NCBI RefSeq assembly: GCF_027921765.1
Contig: NZ_BSEJ01000001.1
Span: 62,001 to 126,000 of the forward strand
Source: Microbacterium barkeri
GTDB lineage: Bacteria > Actinomycetota > Actinomycetes > Actinomycetales > Microbacteriaceae
Direction of reading: 5' to 3'
DNA: 64,000 nt
The notes below the pieces were generated by a model. It made no database searches, was not told the origin of the DNA, and was given only the letters and a program-made list of their open reading frames with translations. Below, in pieces: positions 44,694-53,673 of the stretch. Position 1 is the first letter of the stretch; the number at the start of each line of letters is the position of its first letter. A program made the position numbers and the translations under genes.

Positions 44694-45743
44694 TCAGAGG
44701 GCCTTTATGCGCGTGCGCCGCGCGATGAGGACGAGGACGGGGGCGCCGAGGAAGGCGGTGACGATGCCGGCCTCGACCTCGCCCGGCGAGCCGATCACGC
44801 GGCCGATCGTGTCGGCGAGGGTGAGGAGGACGGCGCCGCCGACGGCGGAGAGGGGGAGAAGCCACCGCTGGTCGGGGCCCGACAGGAGACGCACGACGTG
44901 CGGCACCATGAGGCCCACGAAGGCGATGGGCCCTGCGATGGCCGTGACGCCCGCGCACAGGACGACGCCGGCCGCGGCGGCGATGGCCCGGGTGCGCCCG
45001 ACGCGGACGCCGAGCCCGACCGCCACGTCGTCGCCGAGGGCGAGCGCGTTGAGTGCGGGCGAGGCGAGGAGGGCGACGAGGGCAGCCGCGGCCAGCAGCG
45101 GCACGATCACGGCCATCGTGTCCCAGCTCGCGCCGCCCACGCCGCCGACCTGCCAGAAGCGGAACTCGTTCATCGCCTGCGCGCGCGGCAGCAGCACGGC
45201 GCTCACGAGCGAGGACAGCGCGGCGGTCGTCGCCGCGCCGGCGAGCGCGAGCTTGATGGGCGTCGCGCCGCCGGGGCCGATCGAGCCGATCACGTAGACG
45301 AACGCCGCGGCCAGGCTCGCACCCGCGAGGGCGAGGCCGAGGTACGCCCAGGTCGACGAGATGCCGAGGAAGGCGATGCCGCACACCACGAACAGCGAGG
45401 CACCGGTGTTGACGCCGAGGATGCCCGGATCCGCGATGGGATTGCGCGTGACCGCCTGCATGAGAGCGCCGGAGAGCGCGAGAGCGGCCCCCGCGGCGAG
45501 CGCGAGCACGGTCCGGGGGATGCGCTCCTGCACGGCGATCGCGCCGAGCTGCTGCGCGACCTCCCCCCGCGTCCAGGCCGCGAGGCCCTCGAGGATCTCC
45601 GGAAGGGCGACCGTCCGCGAGCCGAACGCGAGCGAGAGGACGGCGGCGACGGCGATCGCGAGGACGCCGCCGATGACGAGGGCGACGCGCCGCACCGCCT
45701 CCGGCTTCGAGACGGAGGCGGTGCGGTGCTCCGCGAGCGTCAC
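44694..45743 (-). CDS. Ferric-siderophore ABC importer permease (first)
   Basis: A 349-aa FecCD-type permease. Motifs: RIPRTVLALAAGAALALSGA, MQAVTRNPIADPGILGVNTG, and GPIAFVGLMVPHVVRLLSG near the C-terminus. GTG start overlapping the binding-protein stop as GTGA. It is about 35% Ala/Leu/Val-rich membrane protein as expected and shows no truncation. Confidence 0.92.
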   Translation of the reverse strand: MTLAEHRTASVSKPEAVRRVALVIGGVLAIAVAAVLSLAFGSRTVALPEILEGLAAWTRGEVAQQLGAIAVQERIPRTVLALAAGAALALSGALMQAVTRNPIADPGILGVNTGASLFVVCGIAFLGISSTWAYLGLALAGASLAAAFVYVIGSIGPGGATPIKLALAGAATTAALSSLVSAVLLPRAQAMNEFRFWQVGGVGGASWDTMAVIVPLLAAAALVALLASPALNALALGDDVAVGLGVRVGRTRAIAAAAGVVLCAGVTAIAGPIAFVGLMVPHVVRLLSGPDQRWLLPLSAVGGAVLLTLADTIGRVIGSPGEVEAGIVTAFLGAPVLVLIARRTRIKAL

Positions 45744-46789
45744 TCGGCCTTCGCCGCCGCGTCGCTCAGCAGCCCGACGTACTCGTCGAGCATCCACGGG
45801 ATGGACAGGGCGGTCGGCGAGACCGCGCTGGAGAGGGCGTCGCCCATGCCGACGGCGACGACCGCGCCGTTCTGGACCGCGGGGATCGTGCTCCACAGCG
45901 GGTCGGCCTGGAGAGCCGGGAGGAGGTCGTCGCCGCCGTACGCGACGATCACATCGACGTCGGAGAGCCGGTCGACGTTCTCGGCGCTGAAGTCGGCGTA
46001 GAACGACCCGTCGGCTCCGGCCTCCTCGACGATGGTCGGCGTGTCGAAGCCGAGGTCGCCGAGGAACGCGGCGCGCGTGTCGCCCGCGGCGTACACGGAG
46101 CCGGTGGAGAGGTCGGCCGCGCTGAGCGACAGGAATGCGGCTGTCTTGCCCTCGAAGCCCGCGTCCGCGGTCGCCTCGGCGATCTGCTCGTCGATGTCGG
46201 CGATGAGGGCCTCGGCCTCGTCGGCGAGCCCGAGGGCCGCGCCGTCGAGGCGGATCGTCTCGCGCCACGGCGTGTACCAGGGCACGTCCGGGTACGCGAC
46301 GACCGGCGCGATCTCGCTGAGCGTCGCGTGGTCGTCCTCGGTGATCCCGGAGTGAGCGGCCAGGATCACGTCGGGCGCGGTGTCGGCGATCGCCTCGAAG
46401 TCGATGCCGGCGGACGTGTCGAAGATCACCGGCTCCTCGGCGCCGAGCTCCTCGTATGCGTCGAGCGACCACTCGTAGAGGCCGAGCCCGTCGCTCTGGT
46501 CGAACGACCAGGTCTGGTCGTCGGCGCCCACAGGGGCCACGCCGAGGGCGAGGGCCGCGTCGTGGTTGCCCCATCCGATCGCGGCGACGCGCTCGGGCGC
46601 GCTCTCGATCGTCGTCGTGCCGAGCGCGTGCTCGATCTCGACCGGGAAGGAGCCCTCGGCCGGCGAACCCGCGTCCGCGTCGGGGTCGGTGGTCGCTGAG
46701 GAGGAGGCGCAGGCCGTCAGGGCGGCGGCGGCGGTGAGGGTCGCGGCGAGCGCGACAGCACGTGTGGAACGCACAGGGGTGCCTTTCAT
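45740..46789 (-). CDS. Ferric-siderophore binding lipoprotein
   Basis: A 349-aa FecB/FepB-type receptor. Signal peptide with lipobox LTAC near residue 26, then an Asp/Ala/Ser linker. TroA-like features: TTTIESAPERVAAIGWGNHD, DVILAAHSGITEDDHATLSE, and DVIVAYGGDDLLPAL. First gene of a five-gene iron operon (binding protein, two permeases, ATPase, reductase). A DtxR/IdeR-type box lies 36 nt upstream of its ATG. Confidence 0.93.
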   Translation of the reverse strand: MKGTPVRSTRAVALAATLTAAAALTACASSSATTDPDADAGSPAEGSFPVEIEHALGTTTIESAPERVAAIGWGNHDAALALGVAPVGADDQTWSFDQSDGLGLYEWSLDAYEELGAEEPVIFDTSAGIDFEAIADTAPDVILAAHSGITEDDHATLSEIAPVVAYPDVPWYTPWRETIRLDGAALGLADEAEALIADIDEQIAEATADAGFEGKTAAFLSLSAADLSTGSVYAAGDTRAAFLGDLGFDTPTIVEEAGADGSFYADFSAENVDRLSDVDVIVAYGGDDLLPALQADPLWSTIPAVQNGAVVAVGMGDALSSAVSPTALSIPWMLDEYVGLLSDAAAKAE

Positions 46790-46824
46790 CGTGAGGCCGG
46801 AGCCTCGGGCGTCGGGTACTGAGC

Positions 46825-46838
46825 TTAGGCTACCCTAA
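46825..46838 (-). promoter_or_regulatory. DtxR/IdeR-type iron box overlapping a -10
   Basis: TTAGGCTACCCTAA (plus strand) matches the core of the actinobacterial iron box, an interrupted dyad TTAGG...CCTAA. On the minus strand it contains TAGCCT, a TANNNT -10, so iron-loaded DtxR/IdeR would block transcription of the siderophore operon. Confidence 0.8.
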
Positions 46839-46857
46839 TGCACCCGCCGCCCGTGCA

Positions 46858-48012
46858 TCACCCCCGCGGGGTGGGAGGGAGTGCGCGCCCCTGTGCGAAC
46901 TCCGCCATGAGGTGCGCGACGACGGCGCGCAGGTCTCCGCCCGTCGCCTCGGCGACCGCGGCCTGCCGTGCGTAGCTCGCTCCGCCCTCGAGCATGTCGC
47001 CGATGCCCGCGAGCTCGGCCGCGCATCCGAGCTGCTCCGCGATGGGGAGCAGGTCATCGAGCGCCTCTGCGAGATGGTCCCGCACCGGCCGCTGCGCGCC
47101 CGACCGATCCACGACGACGTCCGCGTCGAGTCCGTACCGCGCGGCCCGCCACTTGTTCTCGCGCACGTACCAGGGCTGCAGGACGAGAGGGGTCCGACCG
47201 GAGTCGAGTGCGCGCGAGAAGGCCTCCACGAGCGTCTGGGTGAATGCCGCGACCGCAGCGAGCTCGGCGGCCGTCGACATCCCGTCGCACACCCGCACCT
47301 CGACCGTGCCCCAGCGCGGCGCCGGGCGGATGTCCCAGCGGACCTCGGTCTCGTCGGCCATGACCCCCGCTCGCGTCATGTCGTCGACGTACCCCTCGAA
47401 GTCCGACCACGCGTCCAGCTGCCAGGGGAGCCCCGCGGTTGGCAGCTGCTGGAAGACGAGGGCCCGGTTCGAGGCGTACCCCGTGCGCTCGCCCGCCCAG
47501 AACGGGCTCGACGCGGAGAGGGCCTGGAAATGCGGGAGGAACGTCGTGAGCGCGCCGACGATCGGCATGACCTTGGCGACGTCCTCAACGCCGACGTGCA
47601 CGTGCACGCCCCAGATCATCATGTTGCGCCCCCACCACTGCGTGCGCTCGATGAGCGAGTGGTAGCGCGTCTTGTCGGTGACGGCCTGGTCGTACCACTG
47701 CGCGAACGGATGGCTCCCCGCCGACAGCAGCGCCACGCCGAGCGGGTCGGTGTGGGCGCGGACGACGTCGACGGCGGCGGAGATGTCGTCGAGGGCCTCG
47801 GCGACCGTCGTGCCCACGCCGCTGGTCACCTCGACCGTGTTCGTCAGGAGCTCGCCGGTGACCGTGAAGCGCTCGCGCTCGGTCGCCGCGGCGAGCGCGT
47901 CGACGATCTCGGGCCCGCGCCCGACGAGCTCGCCGCTGTCGCGATCGGCGAGCATGAGCTCCCACTCGACGCCCACGGACGAGCGGGCGGAGCGGGCGAA
48001 GCGCAGCGTCAT
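46858..48012 (-). CDS. GCS2-family carboxylate-amine ligase (glutamate-cysteine ligase-like)
   Basis: A 384-aa YbdK/GCS2-type ligase that could join glutamate to cysteine or another amine with ATP. Motifs: [18 protein letters not shown] at the N-terminus, [14 protein letters not shown] in the active site, and [20 protein letters not shown]. The physiological product is uncertain, because bacteria of this group usually rely on mycothiol rather than glutathione. It is transcribed away from rpsP, and its 3' end lies near the iron box. Confidence 0.85.
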   Translation of the reverse strand: MTLRFARSARSSVGVEWELMLADRDSGELVGRGPEIVDALAAATERERFTVTGELLTNTVEVTSGVGTTVAEALDDISAAVDVVRAHTDPLGVALLSAGSHPFAQWYDQAVTDKTRYHSLIERTQWWGRNMMIWGVHVHVGVEDVAKVMPIVGALTTFLPHFQALSASSPFWAGERTGYASNRALVFQQLPTAGLPWQLDAWSDFEGYVDDMTRAGVMADETEVRWDIRPAPRWGTVEVRVCDGMSTAAELAAVAAFTQTLVEAFSRALDSGRTPLVLQPWYVRENKWRAARYGLDADVVVDRSGAQRPVRDHLAEALDDLLPIAEQLGCAAELAGIGDMLEGGASYARQAAVAEATGGDLRAVVAHLMAEFAQGRALPPTPRG

Positions 48013-48081
48013 GCGCTCAGCCTCGCACAGACGACTCGCGTGGCGGATGGTTCGCGCCTCGGTGCGTCATCTGGCAGAATG

Positions 48082-48108
48082 GAGGGTCGGACCAGCTGCT
48101 CGACCCTC
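48082..48108 (+). other. Hairpin in the rpsP leader
   Basis: GAGGGTCG (48082-48089) and CGACCCTC (48101-48108) form a perfect 8-bp stem with an 11-nt loop. It lies in the 188-nt gap before rpsP, just after a CAGAAT sequence (48075-48080) that may be the -10. It may be a structured mRNA leader. The remainder of the gap shows only the AGGAG ribosome site. Confidence 0.45.
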
Positions 48109-48200
48109 TATCCAGCAGCCGGACCACCCTCAGAGCTTCCGCCGGCGTGCACCCCACGCGCAGGGCGACGTTCGATCCCTCTTCACCACACAGGAGAATC

Positions 48201-48614
48201 GTGGCTGTCAAGATCCGTCTCAAGCGCCTGGGCAAGATCCGTGCGCCCTACTACCGCATCGTCGTCGCCGACTCGCGCACCAAGCGCGATGGTCGCGTGA
48301 TCGAGGAGATCGGCAAGTACCACCCGACCGAGGAGCCCTCGTTCATCGAGGTCGACTCGGAGCGTGCGCAGTACTGGCTCTCCGTGGGCGCTCAGCCCAC
48401 CGAGCAGGTCCGCGCCATCCTCAAGATCACGGGCGACTGGGGCACGTTCAAGGGCGACAAGGACGCCAAGAGCACGCTGAAGACCGCCGAGGAGAAGGCC
48501 GCGTACGCGCCCGACTCGTCGAAGAAGTCGGTCGTCAAGCCGCAGGCGCCGAAGAAGGCGGAGGAGCCCGCCGAGGCTCCCGCCGCCGAGGCCGACGCCG
48601 AGTCGGCAGAGTAG
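48201..48614 (+). CDS. rpsP: 30S ribosomal protein S16
   Basis: A 137-aa small-subunit protein. The conserved core [20 protein letters not shown] begins the protein, followed by [14 protein letters not shown] Lys/Glu/Ala-rich tail after residue 85 is typical of actinobacterial S16. GTG start with CAGGAG five nucleotides upstream. It heads the rpsP-khpA-rimM operon. Confidence 0.97.
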   Translation: MAVKIRLKRLGKIRAPYYRIVVADSRTKRDGRVIEEIGKYHPTEEPSFIEVDSERAQYWLSVGAQPTEQVRAILKITGDWGTFKGDKDAKSTLKTAEEKAAYAPDSSKKSVVKPQAPKKAEEPAEAPAAEADAESAE

Positions 48615-48619
48615 TCGTC

Positions 48620-48850
48620 GTGCTGGCTGCCGCGCTCGAGCACGTCGTCAAGGGGATCGTGGATCACCCGGACGACGTGAGGATCGTCGCCTCGTCGTCG
48701 CCGCGGGGGGATGTGCTCGAAGTGCACGTCCACGCGGATGACCGGGGGCGCGTCATCGGGCGCGGCGGCCGCACGGCCAAGGCTCTTCGCACCGTGATCT
48801 CGGCGCTCGCCGACGGACGGCGCGTGCGCGTCGACGTGGCGGACGACTGA
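48620..48850 (+). CDS. khpA: KH-domain RNA-binding protein KhpA
   Basis: A 76-aa single KH domain, the partner of KhpB in other bacteria and a global RNA binder. The GxxG loop is VIGRGGRTAKAL at about residues 45-56. GTG 48620 is the only start close after rpsP (5-nt gap). Its TGA overlaps the rimM ATG by one base. Normal place and size for the family. Confidence 0.92.
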   Translation: MLAAALEHVVKGIVDHPDDVRIVASSSPRGDVLEVHVHADDRGRVIGRGGRTAKALRTVISALADGRRVRVDVADD

Positions 48851-49440
48851 TGGCCGACCGGTCCGGCTCCGCGAAGAACCAGCTGCGCGTCGGGCGCATC
48901 CTCAAGGCCCACGGCCTCAAGGGCGCCCTCAAGCTCGAGCTGTACACCGACGACCCCGACGGACGATTCGTCCCGGGAGCCTCGTTCGCCCTCCAGGTGC
49001 CCGAGCAGTCGAAGTGGCACGGCCGCTCCGTCACGGTCCGCGAGTTCCGCTGGATGAACTCCGCCCCCGTCGTGTTCTTCGAGGGCGTCGACGACCGCGA
49101 CGAGGCGGAGAGCCTCGTCCGCGCCATCCTCTGGATCGACCAGGACGACGACGCCGAGCAGCCCGAGCCGGACGCGTGGTACGACCACCAGCTCGTGGGC
49201 CTCGACGTCGTCCGCGACGGCGCCTCGGTCGGGCGCGTGGCGCGCGTCGACCACCTCCCCGCACAGGATCTCCTCATCGTGAAGTCCGGCGAGCGCGAGG
49301 TGATGGTCCCGTTCGTCTCGGCCATCGTCCCCGAGGTCGACATCGCCGCGGGGCGCATCGCGATCACGCCGCCCGCAGGGCTCTTCGAGGACCTCGCCGA
49401 CGACGACGCCTCGACGGAGAGCGCGCCCGCGTCGGAGTGA
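48850..49440 (+). CDS. rimM: 16S rRNA processing protein RimM
   Basis: A 196-aa ribosome maturation factor that helps fold the 30S head with S19. N-terminal RimM domain: LRVGRILKAHGLKGALKLEL. C-terminal PRC-barrel: YDHQLVGLDVV through VPFVSAIVPEVDI. The acidic tail is short. It is normally followed by trmD; here a terminator hairpin and a nitrate reductase gene follow instead, and trmD is 5.8 kb away. Confidence 0.95.
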   Translation: MADRSGSAKNQLRVGRILKAHGLKGALKLELYTDDPDGRFVPGASFALQVPEQSKWHGRSVTVREFRWMNSAPVVFFEGVDDRDEAESLVRAILWIDQDDDAEQPEPDAWYDHQLVGLDVVRDGASVGRVARVDHLPAQDLLIVKSGEREVMVPFVSAIVPEVDIAAGRIAITPPAGLFEDLADDDASTESAPASE

Positions 49441-49442
49441 CC

Positions 49443-49468
49443 TGAGGCGCGCCGCGCGCGGCGCCTCA
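49443..49468 (+). terminator. Hairpin terminator after rimM
   Basis: TGAGGCGC (49443-49450) pairs with GCGCCTCA (49461-49468) around a 10-nt loop, immediately after the rimM stop. It closes the rpsP-khpA-rimM operon before the nitrate genes. Confidence 0.65.
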
Positions 49469-49498
49469 CAATCGGCCTGCGCCGCCCGTGCGGCGAAC

Positions 49499-49536
49499 GT
49501 CACGACGGGGAAACGGCGCGGGAAAGGGAGCGGAAC
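49499..49536 (+). promoter_or_regulatory. GlnR-like binding array before the nitrate reductase gene
   Basis: Half sites spaced exactly 11 bp apart: GTCAC (49499), GAAAC (49510), GGAAA (49521), GGAAC (49532). The actinobacterial GlnR pattern is alternating GTnAC and GAAAC separated by 6 nt; three of the four elements fit well. It ends 22 nt before the ATG. Confidence 0.65.
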
Positions 49537-49558
49537 CTCCCTCCCGCATCATCGGTGC

Positions 49559-52500
49559 ATGCCCTCACGCACCGTCTGCTCCTACTGCGGCGTGGGCTGC
49601 GGCATCGTCGTCGAGACGCGACCCGACGCGTCGGGCCGCGCGGCGGTCGCGACCGTGTCGGGCGACCGTGCGCACCCGACGAACCGCGGCCGTCTCTGCA
49701 CGAAGGGCGCCACGCACGCCGAGCTGATGGCGGCGCCCGGGCGCATGACGACGGCCCTGCTGCGGCCCTCGCGCGGCGCCGACGCGGTGCCCGTGCCACG
49801 GGACACCGCGATCGAGGAGGCGGGACGACGCCTGCGCGCGATCATCGACGAGCACGGGCCCGACGCGGTCGCGGTCTACGTCTCGGGCCAGATGTCGATG
49901 GAGGCGCAGTACCTCTCCAACAAGCTCGTCAAGGGGTGGATCCGCGGGATCCACATCGAGTCGAACTCGCGGCTGTGCATGGCCTCCGCCGGGACCGGCT
50001 ACAAGCAGTCCCTCGGCGCGGACGGGCCTCCCGGCTCGTACGAGGACATCGACCGCGCCGACCTCTTCCTCGTGATCGGATCGAACACGGCCGACTGCCA
50101 TCCGATCCTCTTCCTCCGGATGGCCGACCGCCTGAAGGCGGGCGCGCGCCTCATCGTCGTCGACCCGCGCCGCACGGCCACCGCCGACCGGGCCGACCTG
50201 TTCCTCCAGATCGCGCCGGGGACCGACTTGGCCCTGCTCAACGGCCTGCTGCACCTGCTCGTCGCGGAGGGCGCGATCGACGAGCGGTTCATCGCCGAGC
50301 ACACCGAGGGGTGGGAGGCGATGGCGCCCCTCCTGGCCGACTACCCGCCCGACGCGGTGGCGCGCATCACGGGCCTCGCCGAGGAGGACATCCGCATGGC
50401 CGCCCGCTGGATCGCGGAGGCGGGCGAGTGGATGACGCTCTGGACGATGGGGCTCAACCAGTCGACGCACGGCACGTGGAGCACGAACGCCATCTGCAAC
50501 CTCCACCTCGCTACGGGCGCGATCTGCCGTCCCGGCAGCGGCCCGTTCTCCCTCACGGGCCAGCCGAACGCCATGGGCGGGCGCGAGATGGGCTACATGG
50601 GGCCGGGTCTCCCCGGACAGCGTGCGGTCTTCAGCGCAGAGGACCGCGCGTTCGCGGAGGGGATCTGGGGGCTCGAGGCGGGCGCGATCCGCGCGGAGTC
50701 GGGCACGGGCACGATCGACATGTACCGCGACATGGCGGATGGCCGGATCAAGGCCGCGTGGATCATCTGCACGAATCCGGTCGCATCCGTCGCGAACCGC
50801 GACACGGTCATCCGCGCACTCGAGACCGCCGAGCTCGTGATCGTGCAGGACGTGTTCGCGCAGACCGCGACCGCCGCGTACGCCGACATCCTCCTGCCGG
50901 CGACGCTGTGGGTCGAGTCGGAGGGCGTGACGGTGAACTCCGACCGGACGCTGACGCTCGTCCAGGCGGTCGCGGACGCGCCGGGCGATGCCCGGCCCGA
51001 CTGGCAGACGATCTGCGACGTCGCACGCGCGATGGGGTACGAGCGGGGGTTCGCGTTCGCGTCGGCGGAAGAGGTCTTCGACGAGATCCGGCGGTTCTGG
51101 AACCCGCAGACGGGGTGGGATGTGCGCGGCATCGACTACGCGCGGCTCCGCGGCGGGCCCGTGCAGTGGCCGTGCCCTCCCGAGGACGCCGCCGACCGCC
51201 ATCCGATCCGCTACCTGAACGACGGCGTGAGCCAGCGCCCGCACACGGCGTCCGACGGCACCACGCCGCGCCTGGCGTTCCCGACGCCGTCGCGGCGCGC
51301 GCAGTTCCTGCCGCGGCCGCATGTCGCGCCCGCCGAGATGCCCGACGACGCGTTCCCCTTCGTGCTCAACACCGGACGCCTCCAGCACCAGTGGCACACG
51401 ATGACGAAGACCGGGCGGATCGCGAAGCTGAACCGGCTGAATCCGGGCCCGTTCGTGGAGATCCACCCCGCGGATGCCGAGGACCTCGGGATCGGCGACG
51501 GCGACGAGCTCGAGGTCGCGTCGCGGCGCGGGCGCTTCGTCGCGCCCGCGGTCGTCACCGACCGCGTGCGCCCCGGCGGCCTGTTCGCGCCGTTCCACTG
51601 GAACGACGAGCACGGCGAGGACCGCACCGTGAACGCCGTGACGAGCGACGCGGTCGACGCCGACTCCCGCCAGCCCGAGTTCAAGATCGCCGCGGTCTCG
51701 GTGCGCCGGATCGCGCCGGCCGCGTCCGCCGCTCCCGCGGCGCCGGAGGCGACCGCGGCGCCGGAGGCGACCGCGGCGCCGGGCCTGCCGGCCTTCGCGG
51801 TCGCGGCGCCCGAGCCAGCGCCCGCCGAGCAGGTCTACCTCGCCGGCTTCCTCTCGGGGCTGGCCTCGACCCCGCCGCCGGCCGGGCTCGTGCCGGTGCT
51901 GCCCGCGACGGCTCCGCTCTCCGACGACGTGCGCGCATGGTTCGACGGGGTGCTCGCGGGCGTCTACTCGCGCGTCCCGGCGGCGCGCGCCGAGCCGACG
52001 GGACCCGAGGTGACCGTGCTGTGGGCGTCGCAGACGGGCAACGCCGAGGAGTTCGCGCACGCGTGCGTCGCGGCCGTCGCCGAGCGCGGCATGCGCGGGC
52101 GGCTCGTCGGGATGGACGCGTTCCGCGCCGCGGACCTGGCCGATGTCGAGCGCCTCCTCGTCGTGACTTCGACCTTCGGCACCGGGGGGCCGCCGGACAA
52201 CGGCTCCGCCTTCTGGGATGAGCTGCGCGGAGAGGACGCGCCCCGGCTGGACGGCCTGCCGTACGCCGTGCTCGCGATGGGCGACTCGACCTACGACGAC
52301 TTCTGCGGGCACGGGCGCAGCATCGACCAGCGCCTGCGCGAGCTGGGCGCGGTCGCGCTCGTCGAGCGCGTGGACTGCGAGCCGTTCGACGATCTCCCCG
52401 CGGCGCAGTGGCTCGAGCGGGCGCTCTCCGCGATCGCGGGAGCCGAGGCGCCGCCGGCGGCGGCACCCGCTGCGCCCGCACCCGCTCCCGCGGCGCCGTT

Positions 52501-53614
52501 CACGCGACGCAACCCGCTCGGCGCGCCCCTCGCGCTCAACGTCCTGCTGAGCGGAGACGGCTCGCAGAAGGAGGTCCGGCGCATCGGGTTCGACCTCGCC
52601 GAGGCGGGCGTCTCGTACGAGGCCGGCGACGCGCTCGGCGTGGTGTGCGACAACGCCCCCGAGGTCGTCGCCGACTGGCTCGACGCCGCCGGACTCGACC
52701 CGGCGGCCGTGGTGCACGTCGACGGGCAGGACCAGCTCTTCGAGCACGTGCTCCGCACGCGGTTCGACATCACCCGGATCGGGCCGGACCTCCTCGCCTT
52801 CGTGTCCGAGCGCAATCGCGACACGACGCTCGCCGCGCTCCTGCGCCGCGACAGCCGGCACCGCCTCGAGCAGCACCTGTGGGGCATGCACGCGGCCGAC
52901 CTGCTGCGGGAGTTTCCTGTGACGGCCGCTCCCGAGGAGTGGGTCGAGGTGCTCGGGCGGCTCGCGCCGCGGCAGTACTCGATCTCGTCGAGCCCGAAGG
53001 AGGGGCACGGCCGCGTCGAGCTGACGGTGTCGGTGGTTCGCTTCCGCACGGACGACGACCGCGCGCGCGGCGGCGTGTGCTCGACCTTCCTCGCCGACCG
53101 GGCGCATGAGGGCGCCGTGCCGATCTACCTGCAGCGCTCGGCCCACTTCCGGCCCCCGGCCGACCCCGCCGCTCCCATGATCATGATCGGCCCTGGCACG
53201 GGCATCGCGCCCTTCCGGGGCTTCCTCCACGACCGACGCGCCGACGGGCACACGGGGCGCAACTGGCTGTTCTTCGGCGAGCAGCACGAGGCGACGGACT
53301 TCTACTACCGCGACGAGCTCGTCGGCATGCACGAGGACGGCTTCCTCACCCGGCTCGACACCGCGTTCTCGCGCGATCAGCGTCAGAAGATCTACGTGCA
53401 GGACCGCATGCGCGAGCACGGCGCCGAGCTGTGGCGCTGGCTCCAGGAGGGCGCGAGCGTCTTCGTCTGCGGCGACGCCGAGCGGATGGCCAAGGACGTC
53501 GACCACGCGCTGCTGGAGATCGCGCGGGTGCACGGCGGCCTGGGCGAGGACGACGCCCTGCAGTTCAAGAAGGAGCTGACGGCGGACCGCCGGTACGTGC
53601 GCGACGTCTACTGA
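49559..53614 (+). CDS. Assimilatory nitrate reductase fused to a flavodoxin/FAD/NADPH reductase
   Basis: A 1351-aa protein expected to reduce nitrate to nitrite with NADPH on one chain. Order: a [4Fe-4S] motif (Cys 7, 10, 14, 47) and molybdopterin oxidoreductase domain (about 50-590), molybdopterin-dinucleotide-binding domain (about 600-715), an Ala/Pro/Glu linker with a small tandem repeat, a flavodoxin domain from about 818 (VTVLWASQTGNAEEF), then a CysJ-like FAD domain with RQYSISSSP at 1138 and NADPH-binding GPGTGIAPFRGF at 1211, ending RRYVRDVY. The known fusion is annotated as bifunctional nitrate reductase/sulfite reductase flavoprotein. Preceded by a GlnR-like array. Confidence 0.93.
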   Translation: MPSRTVCSYCGVGCGIVVETRPDASGRAAVATVSGDRAHPTNRGRLCTKGATHAELMAAPGRMTTALLRPSRGADAVPVPRDTAIEEAGRRLRAIIDEHGPDAVAVYVSGQMSMEAQYLSNKLVKGWIRGIHIESNSRLCMASAGTGYKQSLGADGPPGSYEDIDRADLFLVIGSNTADCHPILFLRMADRLKAGARLIVVDPRRTATADRADLFLQIAPGTDLALLNGLLHLLVAEGAIDERFIAEHTEGWEAMAPLLADYPPDAVARITGLAEEDIRMAARWIAEAGEWMTLWTMGLNQSTHGTWSTNAICNLHLATGAICRPGSGPFSLTGQPNAMGGREMGYMGPGLPGQRAVFSAEDRAFAEGIWGLEAGAIRAESGTGTIDMYRDMADGRIKAAWIICTNPVASVANRDTVIRALETAELVIVQDVFAQTATAAYADILLPATLWVESEGVTVNSDRTLTLVQAVADAPGDARPDWQTICDVARAMGYERGFAFASAEEVFDEIRRFWNPQTGWDVRGIDYARLRGGPVQWPCPPEDAADRHPIRYLNDGVSQRPHTASDGTTPRLAFPTPSRRAQFLPRPHVAPAEMPDDAFPFVLNTGRLQHQWHTMTKTGRIAKLNRLNPGPFVEIHPADAEDLGIGDGDELEVASRRGRFVAPAVVTDRVRPGGLFAPFHWNDEHGEDRTVNAVTSDAVDADSRQPEFKIAAVSVRRIAPAASAAPAAPEATAAPEATAAPGLPAFAVAAPEPAPAEQVYLAGFLSGLASTPPPAGLVPVLPATAPLSDDVRAWFDGVLAGVYSRVPAARAEPTGPEVTVLWASQTGNAEEFAHACVAAVAERGMRGRLVGMDAFRAADLADVERLLVVTSTFGTGGPPDNGSAFWDELRGEDAPRLDGLPYAVLAMGDSTYDDFCGHGRSIDQRLRELGAVALVERVDCEPFDDLPAAQWLERALSAIAGAEAPPAAAPAAPAPAPAAPFTRRNPLGAPLALNVLLSGDGSQKEVRRIGFDLAEAGVSYEAGDALGVVCDNAPEVVADWLDAAGLDPAAVVHVDGQDQLFEHVLRTRFDITRIGPDLLAFVSERNRDTTLAALLRRDSRHRLEQHLWGMHAADLLREFPVTAAPEEWVEVLGRLAPRQYSISSSPKEGHGRVELTVSVVRFRTDDDRARGGVCSTFLADRAHEGAVPIYLQRSAHFRPPADPAAPMIMIGPGTGIAPFRGFLHDRRADGHTGRNWLFFGEQHEATDFYYRDELVGMHEDGFLTRLDTAFSRDQRQKIYVQDRMREHGAELWRWLQEGASVFVCGDAERMAKDVDHALLEIARVHGGLGEDDALQFKKELTADRRYVRDVY
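51737..51782 (+). repeat. 18-bp tandem repeat in the linker of the nitrate reductase fusion
   Basis: Two exact 18-bp copies (51737-51754, 51755-51772) and a partial third (to 51782), encoding repeated AAPEAT. It lies between the molybdenum and flavodoxin parts, so copy changes would alter only the linker length. Confidence 0.8.
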
Positions 53615-53668
53615 GCGCGGATACGACGATGGCCCGGTCTCGAGACCGGGCCATCGTCGTGTCCGCGC
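53615..53668. terminator. Long bidirectional hairpin terminator
   Basis: 27-bp arms (53615-53641 and 53642-53668) that match except at one base, with no spacer, centred on CTCGAG. It begins at the last base of the nitrate reductase stop and ends 5 nt before the narK stop, so it should terminate both convergent genes. The core GATGGCCCGG is shared with the hairpin at 16508. Confidence 0.85.
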
Positions 53669-53673
53669 GGAGC

